A program made the translations under genes and the position numbers. From the NCBI GenBank assembly GCA_013400975.1, contig WBMZ01011615.1, positions 1-64,000 of the forward strand: a stretch of 64,000 nucleotides of DNA, given 5' to 3'. Shown piece after piece: positions 1 through 40,184 of the stretch; position 1 is the first letter of the stretch; each line of letters opens with the position of its first letter. The stretch is from Atrichornis clamosus. Lineage: Eukaryota > Chordata > Aves > Passeriformes > Menuridae. Under the pieces are notes generated by a model. The model was not told the origin of the DNA, did not search any database, and was given only the letters and a program-made list of their open reading frames with translations.

Positions 1-48
1 CTCCCCGCGCCGCTCCCGCCCGCGGACACGCACCCCCGGCTCTCCCAG
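1..48 (+). other. KATNAL1: Candidate non-coding first exon (partial, 5' end outside window)
   Basis: The coding ATG lies in an exon opened by a splice acceptor at 8873-8874, so at least one upstream untranslated exon must exist. The best donor in the CpG island is CCCAG|GTAACG at 48/49, which would make bases 1-48 the end of exon 1. A weaker alternative is CTGCG|GTGAGG at 598/599. Only transcript data can choose, so this is an inference from donor quality. Confidence 0.4.
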
Positions 49-210
49 GTAACGGCAGGGCCCGGGAACGGGGCAGCCCCTCACGTCGCTGCTGCCCGCG
101 GCGGGCGGCGGCTCGGACCCCACCGCGCTGAGAGAGGCGGCGGGGATGGGGGGGGGAACCAGCGGTAGAGGCTGGCGAAGGGCGGGGGGAGAGCCCCCCG
201 CTCCCGCGGA

Positions 211-235
211 GCGTGCCGGGAAGTGTAGTCTGCGC
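211..235 (-). promoter_or_regulatory. ZNF143/SBS-like ACTACA element, minus orientation
   Basis: Read on the minus strand this is ACTACACTTCCCGGCACGC, close to the known vertebrate promoter element ACTACAnnTCCCAGnATGC bound by ZNF143/THAP11. It also contains an ETS-type GGAA core on the plus strand. Such elements usually sit within about 100 bp of a CpG-island start site. Confidence 0.55.
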
Positions 236-280
236 CCCCCCGCCGGGCGCTGGGGGCTGCCGAGACAGACGGGGGGAGGG

Positions 281-307
281 AACTACAGCCCCCAGCACCA
301 TGGGCGG
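281..307 (+). promoter_or_regulatory. ZNF143/SBS-like ACTACA element, plus orientation
   Basis: ACTACAGCCCCCAGCACCAT beginning at 282 resembles the same vertebrate promoter element as the copy about 50 bp upstream, but points the other way. It keeps the ACTACA start and CCCAGCA core; the middle TTCCC is replaced by CCCCC, so affinity may be lower. Confidence 0.45.
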
Positions 308-600
308 AGGGGGGGAGATGGGTACTGCGGAGGAGACCCCCATGGGGACGGGGAGGCTCACTCAGAACGAGGGCAGCGAGGCGACTCATCCCTCGAGAAC
401 AGCGAGGGAGAGAAGCCCCTTTGCCGCTCCCGGGCCGGGAGGAGCGGTGTGGCAGGGCCGTCTGGGGGGGTGGGCGCAGGGGCGGGGCGGGGCGCACGGG
501 AGCGAAGCGGAGGGGTGTGCGGTGGGTGTGCGGCTGCAGAGGGTGCAGGGGAGTGAATGGCGGGGGAAGTGCGGAAGAAACACGGGTGGGTACCTGCGGT

Positions 601-3600
601 GAGGGGAGGATGCGTTGGGGGGCGTGTGGGTACCAGTGGAGGAGAGAAGGAATACAAGGAAAGGGGCACACTGGAACATAGGAGGATATGGATGGAAGGG
701 GAGAGATGTGCTGGAGGAGGAGTGGTGGAGCAGATGGAAGGGGAGGGCTGTGCAGAAGGCAGAGCAAACCGGAGGCTGGGAAATGGGTGCGAAGGAGGCA
801 GTGGTCAGAGGGAGCCCTGGAAAGTTTGCCCACCCAGCCTGAGTTTATAGTTTCCAGTTCACGTGTCCTGCTACGCTTAGGCTCTGTTGAACTTGTTGCA
901 CTAGGTGGTCTAGACACAGTGTTACTTTTTAAAAAACTATTTTGCTACATTTCTATTTTTTCCCCCCAAATTTCTGTCATGATGTCAGTACTGGCATTTG
1001 TCCCTTTTCTCTCTCCGTTTCCTCTGCTATCAGTTCTAGTGTTACTCTTTATCTTGTATTCTCCAACAGCCGTGAGAGGGATTAAAATTACGGTTTCTCT
1101 CCATATCATACTTAAAATATACATGTATATGATTGGTATATTAGAGGGTGTTATTTTTTCTTCCTGAAAATCTGTATCTTAAAAGCATCAGTGCATTAGT
1201 ACTCGCTCGTATGTGAATATTGAATTCCCACTACAGTTTCACATTTCACAGAGATGTATTTCTTTCCAATGGATGTTTGATTTTTATTGCAGTTGCAGAT
1301 TGTTGAACAGTTTGGGGTTTTTTTCCTTTTTCCCTCCCACCCCTATGTCAGCTATATCCTAGGCAGGCTTAGGCTTCTTGCAGCTTCTTGCCAGAATGCA
1401 GAAGTGACCGTTGCAGCTGCAGCATGCTTTCAGCATGCTTTGCTCTTGGAGATTTGGGCTTTTGAGCAGAGAATGGGGAGAAATGGATTCTGCCCTGTGC
1501 TAATCATAATCTCAGTACAGAAAAGTAAATGGAAGACAAGAAAACAATAATAGGCCTTTACCTGGCTTTCTGTGTAAATAATTGAAATTTTTAAAAAAGC
1601 TGATACTTCTGGGGATGAGCTGAGAAATCTGAAGACTTGACATCTGTAGCACTAACAGCAATACCCATATAAATGTATATTTAAAATAATATACACTCAT
1701 CTTTAGAACAGTTTTAAAGAGCAAGATTCTACTTAAGTAATACACATTCTTAGTCCTAAAGAGCCAATTGTTTGAAATTCAGAGGGGATTTCAAAAGGTG
1801 GAAAAGTATTCAGCACGAAATTCTGACCTTATGGGTCAGGGTTATAAACACATGTATGAGTCTATTAAACCTGCAATTATTCATTGAAACTTTATCTGGT
1901 TTGCAAATTGGCTGAGCTGGGAATGTAGCAGCAGCAGAACTGAGTCTGTGGAGCTGACTGTGGTCTGGCAGGGCTCGTGAGCTGGAGCGTGGGGGCACCA
2001 TGGGTGTGCTGTGTCCAGGGCCAGGTGCAGGAGCAGTTTAACTGCCTTTCTTGGCACAGAGCCCGACCTAATAAACACTTAGAACCCAAGCTGGCTCTGC
2101 ACAGACCCATCTTGGGAGATTTTGATGGCATGTTTGCACTACCAGGAGTGCTTACACACATGATATGCAGAGGAGCTAGTGGCTCCACAAAGGACCAGAG
2201 GGATTATTGACTTGGGCTGAGTTCCACTTTGTTGAGCTCCAGAGAGGCCCTGCAGAATCCTTCAGCTATCTGGGCCCTGCCTCCTGTCAGAGGTGGGGTT
2301 GACTGATCCACCTCAGGGCTGGTCCCACCTGAACATGGGCTTGGGTTTGATGTGATATTAACGGCAGAAGCCCTGGAGGCTGTGCTGGAGAGGAGAGAGA
2401 TGTGTGGGGCCAGCCTGGGTCCAGCAGCGCTAAGATGGAACAGAAGCTGGCAAGCCTCTTGCTGTCTGACCTGTGTGTGTATGGAGTTACGCTCCCCAGA
2501 GTGCCCCACAGCATTTGTGTGAGCTGTTTTCATTTCTCTTACCTAGCCTTGCTGATGAACACCTCATTACCCCAAATGATGGTATGGATGTATCTGAAGC
2601 TGGTGTATGAGGTGCCTGGAGAAGGATATGGCTTGCAGTCAGTTTTAGGAATAGCACAGCCATCTCTGATTCTCCTCTTTCTAGTGCTTCAGAAAACTGT
2701 AGTTCAAAGGCTCTGCAAGTGGCCTTTTCATTCTCCAGGATGCTTTCTATTTGGTTTACCAAACTAATGAAATCTCTCACTTAAATCTCTAAATCAATCT
2801 TTAATTAAAACACTGACCACCTGTTAGTGGTTTCTTATGCGTTTAACTTTTAACTTGTGTTGAATGTCTTTACTTCATTTGAAGATTTTTTTTTTCATTT
2901 GCATTTAAGGTACCTCTCTGTTTCAAGTTAACTCTCAGAAGACTGCACAAAAAAAATAGTTTGATGCTTCTTCTCCTTCCCACTTCCATATACATTTCCC
3001 CATTAATTCCATGCCTGCTATTGCAAAGAAGCCAAAAAACAGTTGGCAGAAAGCAGTTAACTGAACTGAGAGATCCCTTGGTGCTGGGTTTCCTGGCCCG
3101 TGGTATGTGTGTGTATGTTTTATCTGGCTTTGAAGAAGCACAGGGCATGAACACTCCAATGACATTTCCTGCTGCAACCCTAATGCTACTGCTGCTGCTG
3201 GGGTTACAGCCACTCTTGCCACTGCTAATGCACACAGGAAAAGGAAAAAAAAGTACTGGCATAGCACACGTCTCGTCTTTGATTCTTTTGAATGTAGTTT
3301 AAATTCAAATCTGCTGGAACAGAACCACATTCTTTCTTACAGATATATTTTTTACAGGAGTTGTGACCCTGTGAGGTATGATCACTATCTTCCACACCAG
3401 TCCATGGGACCACAGCTGCATGTTTAAACAAAGCCATGTTAACAGGGAAAGATGGATTTGGCTATGGAACTTGGCAAGCCTTATGTTTGTGTTTGTGTTA
3501 TGTTTGTTTGTGTTTTATCTGACAATGATCAGTTAAAATGTTGTTTTTGTCATGCAAGTGTAATGCCTGATAACTGTCTGCAGCATCAGCGATTGCTTCT

Positions 3601-6600
3601 GAACAGGGGCAGTTAATTATTAGAAATGAAGACCAGTTGCTCTCCACTCAAGTCCAAAATAAAAGGGATAATCTTTATCACTCAAATTTTTTTTAATGAT
3701 TGCATTTTCAAAATAACTTATTCTTAAGAAATAAATAAAATACATCAAGCACATGAAAAAAATATAGTCTGTATTTCAGTTAGAAATAGACTTCTGTAGG
3801 CTTCTAGTAGGAATCACGTCATGCAGGGAAAAATACTTTTTTCTTCCTCTGACAACATTCAATTAGTGTTATTGTTTATGCTTGTTCAGTTAAAGCATTG
3901 TCATATTGTTATAGTCTCTATTTTAACAACTTTGAAGAGAAAATAGAAAATAGGATCATTGTGCTATTTTAAGTGAAGACATAATCGAGGCAGAGAAAGC
4001 TGTTTGAAACTGGTCAAAGCTGGCTTACAAAACCAATATGGCCTTAACCTTAAGAAGGGCAGGTTTCAATTAACTGTAAGGAAAAGCTTCCAAGGAGTAA
4101 GAGGAATTTGAGGAAAGAACAACTTCAGTTTATTGCTTAGGCTCTGCACGTGAAAAGTGGATAAATCCAAAAATCAAAACATCTTAACACTGGAATTCAC
4201 TTCCTTGCTTTGCTCTGTGTGGCAATTGACCTGTTCTGGGGTTGTGTGGTGGCAGGGAGTCATCCTGGACCTGTCTTGTAGAAGTGGAAAATGTACAGTC
4301 ATACCTCAGCACTGTATTCAGAAGATGGTGCCTAACTGTGACTCTCTGTCTTGTGACATTAGTTAGGTCTCTTACATTGCCCAACATCATGCACGTCTGA
4401 TTTACAGAAAATGAAAAACAGAATTAGTAACCAATCTCCATCAGCGTATGTCCAGGCCTTTCCAGATGTTCAGCTGTCCAGTCAGCAGTACTGCAGGGCT
4501 GCCAAGACATGAGAGCATATGTCCAGAAATCTCAGGGAGCTGTGGAATATTTTTGTTTTGCTTGGGTAAAGTTTTGATCAGAGAAAGACACACATCCAGA
4601 AAAATGCAGGTATGGTATGGCCCTATCAGTGAGGAATTAATAGCTGATTTGGGGAGAAGTCTTATTAGCAGGTATTAAATAAGGCTTGATGTGACTATTG
4701 ACACAATGAGAGTAAAGCAAAAGTGAGTAACAGCTCATTTAATGAGAGTCATCCATCCTGTGCAAGAGTCAAGGGCTTGTGGAGAAAATGGGACGCAGTT
4801 GTGTCACTGGTTGTGTCAACACACATGCATAAAAGAGACATGTAAAGAGAGCAGATGCCGTCCATTTTGGCACTTGCAGAGTAATGTTCAGGATCAAGCA
4901 GTAGGAAAAGCCCTGCTACAGACCCCTTTAATAGGGGAGGGCATTTGTTACCTCTGGTAACACTGTGGTGAGGTAGTGCTGAGGGAGATGGGTTGAAGGG
5001 GGTCACTCGCCCTGTATGCATTCCCACTGGTGTTGCATAGAAGTTTGGAATTGTGTGCTATGCAAACTGTCCCCCTTTGCCTATCATTCACAGTCACTGT
5101 ATCTGCCCGTGGATACGTTTCCGCGTGTATAATGCTTTAATGTTAAAATAGAGACTGTCTTTTGGATCTTGCTCAATTGTGTGTTTAGTTCTGGGAGAAA
5201 AATTCTTTTCTGACCCCAGATAGGGATCAGCTCAGCTTGTGCTCCAAAGAATAGAGATTAATATCCCCTGTGACCTTTTAGCCTGGCTGCTGCAGGGTTT
5301 TTAACAAGTGGGCTTAAGACCCCATGTGTGGCAGCTCTGCCGACATGAATGTCTGTAATGTCTCTTCTTGTCAATGATCCGTGAACTAAGGGATCTCCAA
5401 GGATATCTTGACGTTCAGTGAAGCTGTTACGGTCCAGTGCAAGAAAGAGCCACACAATGATAGAATGAAAAGCTGGTGTCACAAGTAATGTATAAGTTGT
5501 TCTAAATGTACTTGCCAACAGTTGTCCCTGCTGTATATTTCCTTAAAAGATGTGGCTGTGGTATGGTAGGAAAACTAAATATCTAAACAAAGCCCCAAGT
5601 AACGAACAACAAAATGCACTATTTATGATTTCTGTATTTCTGGTTCCTTGAATGTTTCCTTTGTTGTATGAACTCTATAATATAATGTAGAACAGATAAT
5701 AAAAAATAAATACACAACACAAAAAAATCCCTCACCTAGTTCTAGCCACTTCTTCCTCCCTTCCCATCCATAACACTGAAGAGTGGGATGTCCAGAAAAC
5801 AACACAGGTAGGAATTCTTTACTAAAAATAAAAATTTTTTCCTTATTTTTGGACATATTTGTTTTGATTTCCTTTGGTTATTCTGAAGTAACATTACCAT
5901 CACTGGTGTGTATAAGAGGTTTGTAGTTTGTTTAAACCATTTTTAGCATTAGTTTTAAATAGCCACATTTTTTGCAGTAGAATCTCAGAGAACTGCCTGG
6001 GATTCCAGGGCAGCACTGATTTAGCACTGAGAGCTACAGCTGCTGTTTCAAACATGGCTCAGGTGCATGGGTGATGTTATACTCACGTTTTCAAGCTATG
6101 TGGCCTGCTTTGGTGTCTAGGGTAGGTGATGAGTAAAAACTGAAGTGCCTGAATCCACAAGAAAGATCCAGAGGCTTTTGTCAGTCTAGCTCTGGAGGTA
6201 TTGACTGCTCGGTAGGTACGTAAGTGTACATCCACCAGGCTCCCTGTATGCTCCAAGTTTCAGTGCTGTTAATGTTTGTAAGCTCTCCAGCATGACACAA
6301 CATCAAGCTCTTGCTTAAGCTTTTACATCACCAACATGAGGCTAGAAGCCCCCAAACTCTTGGTAGCTGGAGGAAATGGGAGAGTGTTGTTTGGTTTACT
6401 CCTACAGTTTTAAGACTATGTAAATTTTTCTCTGCATCCCACTTCCCAGATTCCATGTCTAACCACTCTCCTGAAATGGGCACATGTTTGCGTGGCTCCT
6501 ACACCTTGCCTGCTGCCCGTGGATTAGCCCAGCTTCCACCACAGAGATGAGGAGGTTGTCTCCTCTGGTGAGCAGGGAACTCTTCTGGAATTAAGGAGAG

Positions 6601-8874
6601 TTGGATGTGAGTGTCAGCCCTCTTAAGGCAAAAGAGTTAAATGTGCCCATTGGGTGGGAACTAGCTGTAACAAGGGCACGAGAGATTATAAAGTAAGTAC
6701 ATGTTCTGTTTAATGGATTTCTAGGAATTGAATGCAGCAGTTCCTTAGAAATGTTTTATTTACTCTCTCTCTTTCACTACATAAGGGGAAAACCTCCAGA
6801 GATTTGAGGGCTGTTTTCCTTACAGCAACAGGCTTGTTGTGTAGCAGATCCTAACCTGGATGTGTTTGAAGACAGATCAATGAATTCTGCCCCAGATGGT
6901 GTTCTTTTCATTTATAAGTTGACTCATCAGATCTGAATGGGTTATAACCTATCTGCACTTCCCATCATTTTATCCATTTCCAGTGCAATGTGAGTGACAT
7001 CACTATTAGTTATGATCTTCTGTATTTAAAAATTAAATGCTCTTAATTGCCTCAGATTTAGATCTTGATAATGTTGTATCCTGCCTATGTCAGGAAACAA
7101 AATTAGGGTTGTCGCCCTTTTCACCTTAGATTTTCTCCTACCCAGGAGTTTACAACAGCCAGTGGGAGTGCTGTGCAAGCTGGAATGTGCAGCACAAGTG
7201 AGGACGAGTAAAGCCCAAGTATGTCCTACTGTGCTTGGTGGAGTGTCAGCCATGGGGTAGCAGCATGTTCTTGCCATCAAAGTCTTCAGCCACGTGGAAG
7301 CTGTGTGACCTGTGGGTTTAAGTGAAGTTGGCAGGTTTCCCTGGCTTCGTTGCAGGGAGCAGGAGTGACGAGGCAGCGGAGCAGACCTGGTATGCAGCTG
7401 CAGGCAGCAGTAAGGACCATCAGTTTGGCACCGTGGGGAGCTGGAGCATGTGTTTGCTCAGGGCAGGATGAATGTCATGTGGGTATCTGTTTAAATTGTC
7501 AGAGGTGTAAATTTTGCTAAGCACAGGGGAATACAAAGGCATAAGACACATCATCTTTAATGCCATCTTGCTCTTGTCTTGTCCGTTTATAAAACCTACC
7601 AACATTTTTATAACCTACTAGGATGTAAAAGGTTGCTTCTCCCTGTTCTGGCTTCTGTCTGCTACCACCTGTTTCTTCTGTGTGCACCCCTGTACCATGG
7701 GCTGTCTTCAGCTGTGCAGCATGAACTCTCTGTTTATCTCCCTCCTTCCCTGTTTCTTCTCTAGCTCCTTAGTCTTGCCAAACCCTTGATGCAGCTAGTG
7801 GACAACCCTCTGAAACTGGCCTCCTCCCTCTTGGTCAATGCAACTCTGCATTGCAAAGCTATGAATTGCAATTTTAAATTTTTGATTTCTAGGGGTTTGT
7901 ATCTGGGTGAATATCAGGGACCCCAAACGTACTGAGTCAGAGAACAAGGGAAAGGAGCTGATGCTCCTTTTTTGTGGCAAGAACCTAAACTTTGAGTCAC
8001 ATGAGATTCAGATGAAAGGGCAGGCACTGCTTCGATCTTAAACCTTAAATACAAACCTGGCTGTAGAACACAGCTTAATTTTGAATGTGTGGGTTATTGC
8101 TTTCCCGTGCTTTACATTGCTTTCTTGAATGGTAACTGGGAAAAGCTGGGCTATGGATTTGCCTTAAAGTCATGCTGCAATTTGAGGACTAGGGGAAGGT
8201 TGTACTTAAGGAATCACTGTTCTAAGTAATGTTAAATTTGGAGTGCTAACTCTGACATAAATCCCAAAGTGACATGTTAAATTTAATGAAAAAATTCAAG
8301 TTAGCATGTGGATGTTGGAGTACTTTGAAAGAATATTTAAACAGAATGAGCCTCTCAACTTTGTCTATAGTAGAGCAGTCATTCAACCATATCATAATCT
8401 CATTAGGTTGAGGGCTCTTGAAAGTGTGAAGTGCAGGCATCCCTGATGCTGGCTGGCACATTTAGGCATGTATGTAATCAACAGTATAAAAAGCAATTTA
8501 ATGCCTCGTGTGATTTGTGATTCATGGGTTGATGGCTGCTAATATATTGTGGTGATCTACAAATTAAAGTTTGGTTTTTTAGGTTCAGTGTGGGCAGGGC
8601 ATTTAATTTTCTTGCATTAATTTAACAGGATTGGAGCCAAAGGCAGCAAAGAAGTTGTGCTTTTTATCACTATAAGAGGGTTATGATTCATTATCTGAAA
8701 CCTTAGGCTAGTAAAGAGATACTCCAGAGCTAAATGGTTGTAGAAGAGTGGGACTGGATGGGGATGGCGTCAGAAAGACACAATTCAGCTGAGAAAAATA
8801 ACAAAACTAAAGTGTCACTGTCTGAATTATTCTACAGCATGTAAAATTTTTCTGGTGATTATGTTCTCTTTTAG
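601..8874 (+). other. KATNAL1: Intron within the 5'UTR (remainder of intron 1)
   Basis: This long A+T-rich stretch separates the CpG island from the first coding exon. It ends in a pyrimidine-rich acceptor TTCTCTTTTAG at 8864-8874. I see no convincing coding exon: the open frames are short and carry no recognisable domain. Content is unique intronic DNA with short low-complexity runs (TGTTTG-type repeats at about 3483-3520, CTG run near 3190) and a possible LINE tail near 5160-5275. Intron 1 would span 49-8874 if exon 1 ends at 48. Confidence 0.6.
5160..5275 (-). repeat. Possible old CR1-like LINE 3' fragment
   Basis: The stretch with gaaaaattcttttctgaccc followed by a gatcagctcagc segment resembles the antisense 3' untranslated part of old sauropsid CR1 LINEs, as I remember that family. 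It is short and diverged, with no target-site duplication that I can identify. RepeatMasker with a bird or turtle library would decide. Confidence 0.35.
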
Positions 8875-8888
8875 ATTTCCCAGTGAAG
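8875..8888 (+). other. KATNAL1: 5'UTR part of the first coding exon
   Basis: Fourteen untranslated bases lie between the acceptor AG at 8873-8874 and the ATG at 8889. A second AG at 8882-8883 could serve as an alternative acceptor nine bases further in, with no effect on the protein. The base at -3 from the ATG is A, a favourable initiation context. Confidence 0.65.
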
Positions 8889-38471
<29,583 letters not shown>

Positions 38472-38558
38472 TCTCAGTGAACAGCTTTCCTTCGCTGGAG
38501 TTTTATGGCTTTTGTTGTTTTCATTTGCAAAATGAGTTAGAAGTCTTTTTAAAGGTTT

Positions 38559-38564
38559 AATAAA
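38559..38564 (+). terminator. KATNAL1: Polyadenylation signal AATAAA, proximal
   Basis: Canonical hexamer 88 bases after the stop codon, followed within 30 bases by TCTGCC-rich and then GT-containing sequence (cttctggtgaca near 38593). Proximal cleavage is plausible. Confidence 0.5.
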
Positions 38565-38803
38565 AGGTCTGCCTCTGCCCTCATCCCACCCCCTTCTGGT
38601 GACAGGATCTTTTCAGCTATTTGCCTTTAAAGGGAATGAACACAATAATGAGCTGGTGTTGTAAAAGATATTTTATCTCTGAAATAGAAAAATAAGACAA
38701 ACAGAAAGGGAAAAGTCATACTTCCGAGGGTAATCTTTTTATTTTTTCAAATGAAGAGCAGTGTTACTTAACTTCCTCATAGTAATTTTTCATGACTGGA
38801 ATC

Positions 38804-38809
38804 AATAAA
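38804..38809 (+). terminator. KATNAL1: Polyadenylation signal AATAAA, second
   Basis: Second canonical hexamer, about 330 bases after the stop codon, followed by a G/T-rich stretch (gctggggcatgtgac). It could serve a longer alternative 3'UTR. Confidence 0.45.
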
Positions 38810-39989
38810 TCAGCTGGGGCATGTGACTCCAGAGGAACAGACAAGGGCTCTCTGTACCCCCAATCTTAAGTGCTGCTTCTGCCTCCCTTGAATGTGGCAT
38901 CCAAGTTATTATTCTTTCTTTCTGTGCTCGGATATTCAGAGCAAAGCCTGTGGATTAATTGGCATTACACAGAGGAAATGAAGATCAGTTTTCCATCACG
39001 ACATGGGCCTGACACTTCTCTCATGTGCACCCATTTGGAATTGATGTCTCTTCAGACTGTATCGGTGTTACCTGCAATGACTTCTGATGGAAATGAGAGG
39101 GAAACAAAAAGGCATGGATTGTTCTCATGGATGGTTTATGCTTGACCTCTGAATATAGTTGGAACCCATTTGACCAGTAGGCACTTTGACTTAGATTATA
39201 ACCTGCACTTTTATGCTTATATATCATCCTATGCTTTGTCTGTGCTATCTAAATGTGATTGTTATTATTTTATTATTATTTTAGTACTAAGAGTACTTTA
39301 ATACAGTAAAAACACTAATATCAAGACTGTATTTAAAATACAAGACTGTCCTTAAAACATGTGGCTGTGAACGTTCACATCTGGTTAGATATGAACTCTT
39401 TCCTAGCATTGGGACTTGTACCCATTTATGTTGTAGAACTGTGTATGCTTAATTTTTTTAATGAAGATTTCTTTAAAATGTATAAATATTACTGATTTAG
39501 TAATATTTAGAAAATAATCTGTATGATCTCATTTATGTCCTTAACTGTTTCTTCCCTTCCCTCATACAAGTACAGTGAAGGGTTGAGTTCTAAACTCTAG
39601 CATGAGAAATTCTCTCTGGACTATACCTGTCATGCTGGCTATCTGAGCTTTTCACAGACTCAGGCTATGAGTCTGGCAAATGAAGGTTTCCTGTGGTAGG
39701 AATGTGAAGGAGCAGTCCAATGACCAAATTTACAGAGGAATATGCAAGCTCTGGAATTTCTGGTGATTTTGTGAGCTCGGCCTTAAGTATCTTGCTGGAT
39801 GTGAATTGCCGTGCAGTTTGATAGGTATTCTACCCTTCAGCTCTCTGCTGAGGTGTGATGAACTGGAGTGAGAAATAAGACAGCACCTCCTCTTGAATGG
39901 GAATATATCCTTATTTGCTAGTTCTTGGAAGTTCCAAATAATGTCAGCAATTCAGCACACAGGTCTCTTGGACCATGACATGTTAACCA

Positions 39990-40184
39990 CTAAGGCAAAA
40001 ACCTTAAATCGCATACCTATTTTGCTCAGGGAAGTGGTGGAATCACCATACCTGGAAGTGTTTAAAAAATGTGTAGATGTGGTACTTGGGGACATGGTTT
40101 AGTAGTGAACACTTCAGTGCTAAGTTAATAGTCAGACTTGATGATCTTAGAGGTCTTTTCCAACCTTAACGATTCTGTGATTCC
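39990..40184 (+). mobile_element. CR1 LINE 3' end, sense orientation
   Basis: The stretch gaagtggtggaatcaccata, then a GTGTAGATGTGG-type segment and gacatggtttagt, ends in the diagnostic CR1 tail (gatgatcttagaggtctttt, then ccaaccttaacgattctgtg). The copy is 5'-truncated to about 195 bp and may lie inside an extended KATNAL1 3'UTR. Confidence 0.9.

Larger units (their letters stand above)
1..600. promoter_or_regulatory. KATNAL1: CpG-island promoter region of KATNAL1
   Basis: The first ~600 bases are very G+C-rich and dense in CpG (for example around 1-40, 95-240 and 400-520), then composition falls abruptly to A+T-rich intron after about 850. No TATA box is evident. GC-box-like tracts (ggggcggggc near 480-490) and two ACTACA-type elements lie inside. 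A CpG-island promoter at the 5' end of a broadly expressed cytoskeletal gene is expected. The start site cannot be placed: the island may continue left of the window, and the elements lie downstream of the best first-exon donor. Confidence 0.75.
38472..39600 (+). other. KATNAL1: Probable KATNAL1 3'UTR
   Basis: T-rich, ATTTA-containing sequence directly after the stop codon, with AATAAA at 38559-38564 and 38804-38809. The first signal would give a 3'UTR of only about 100 bases, so longer alternative forms are likely. The end is not determinable here; other AATAAA hexamers occur as far out as 41414. Confidence 0.55.

Noticed and set aside
81..917. 278-codon minus-strand open frame across the promoter
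   Set aside because: Very proline/serine/arginine-rich, as any long frame in a CpG island would be. G+C-rich DNA has few stop codons, and no domain or splice-consistent partner exon is visible.
6125..6155. RTGATGA-like and CTGA-like boxes suggesting a C/D snoRNA
   Set aside because: Boxes too close together, with no flanking terminal stem.
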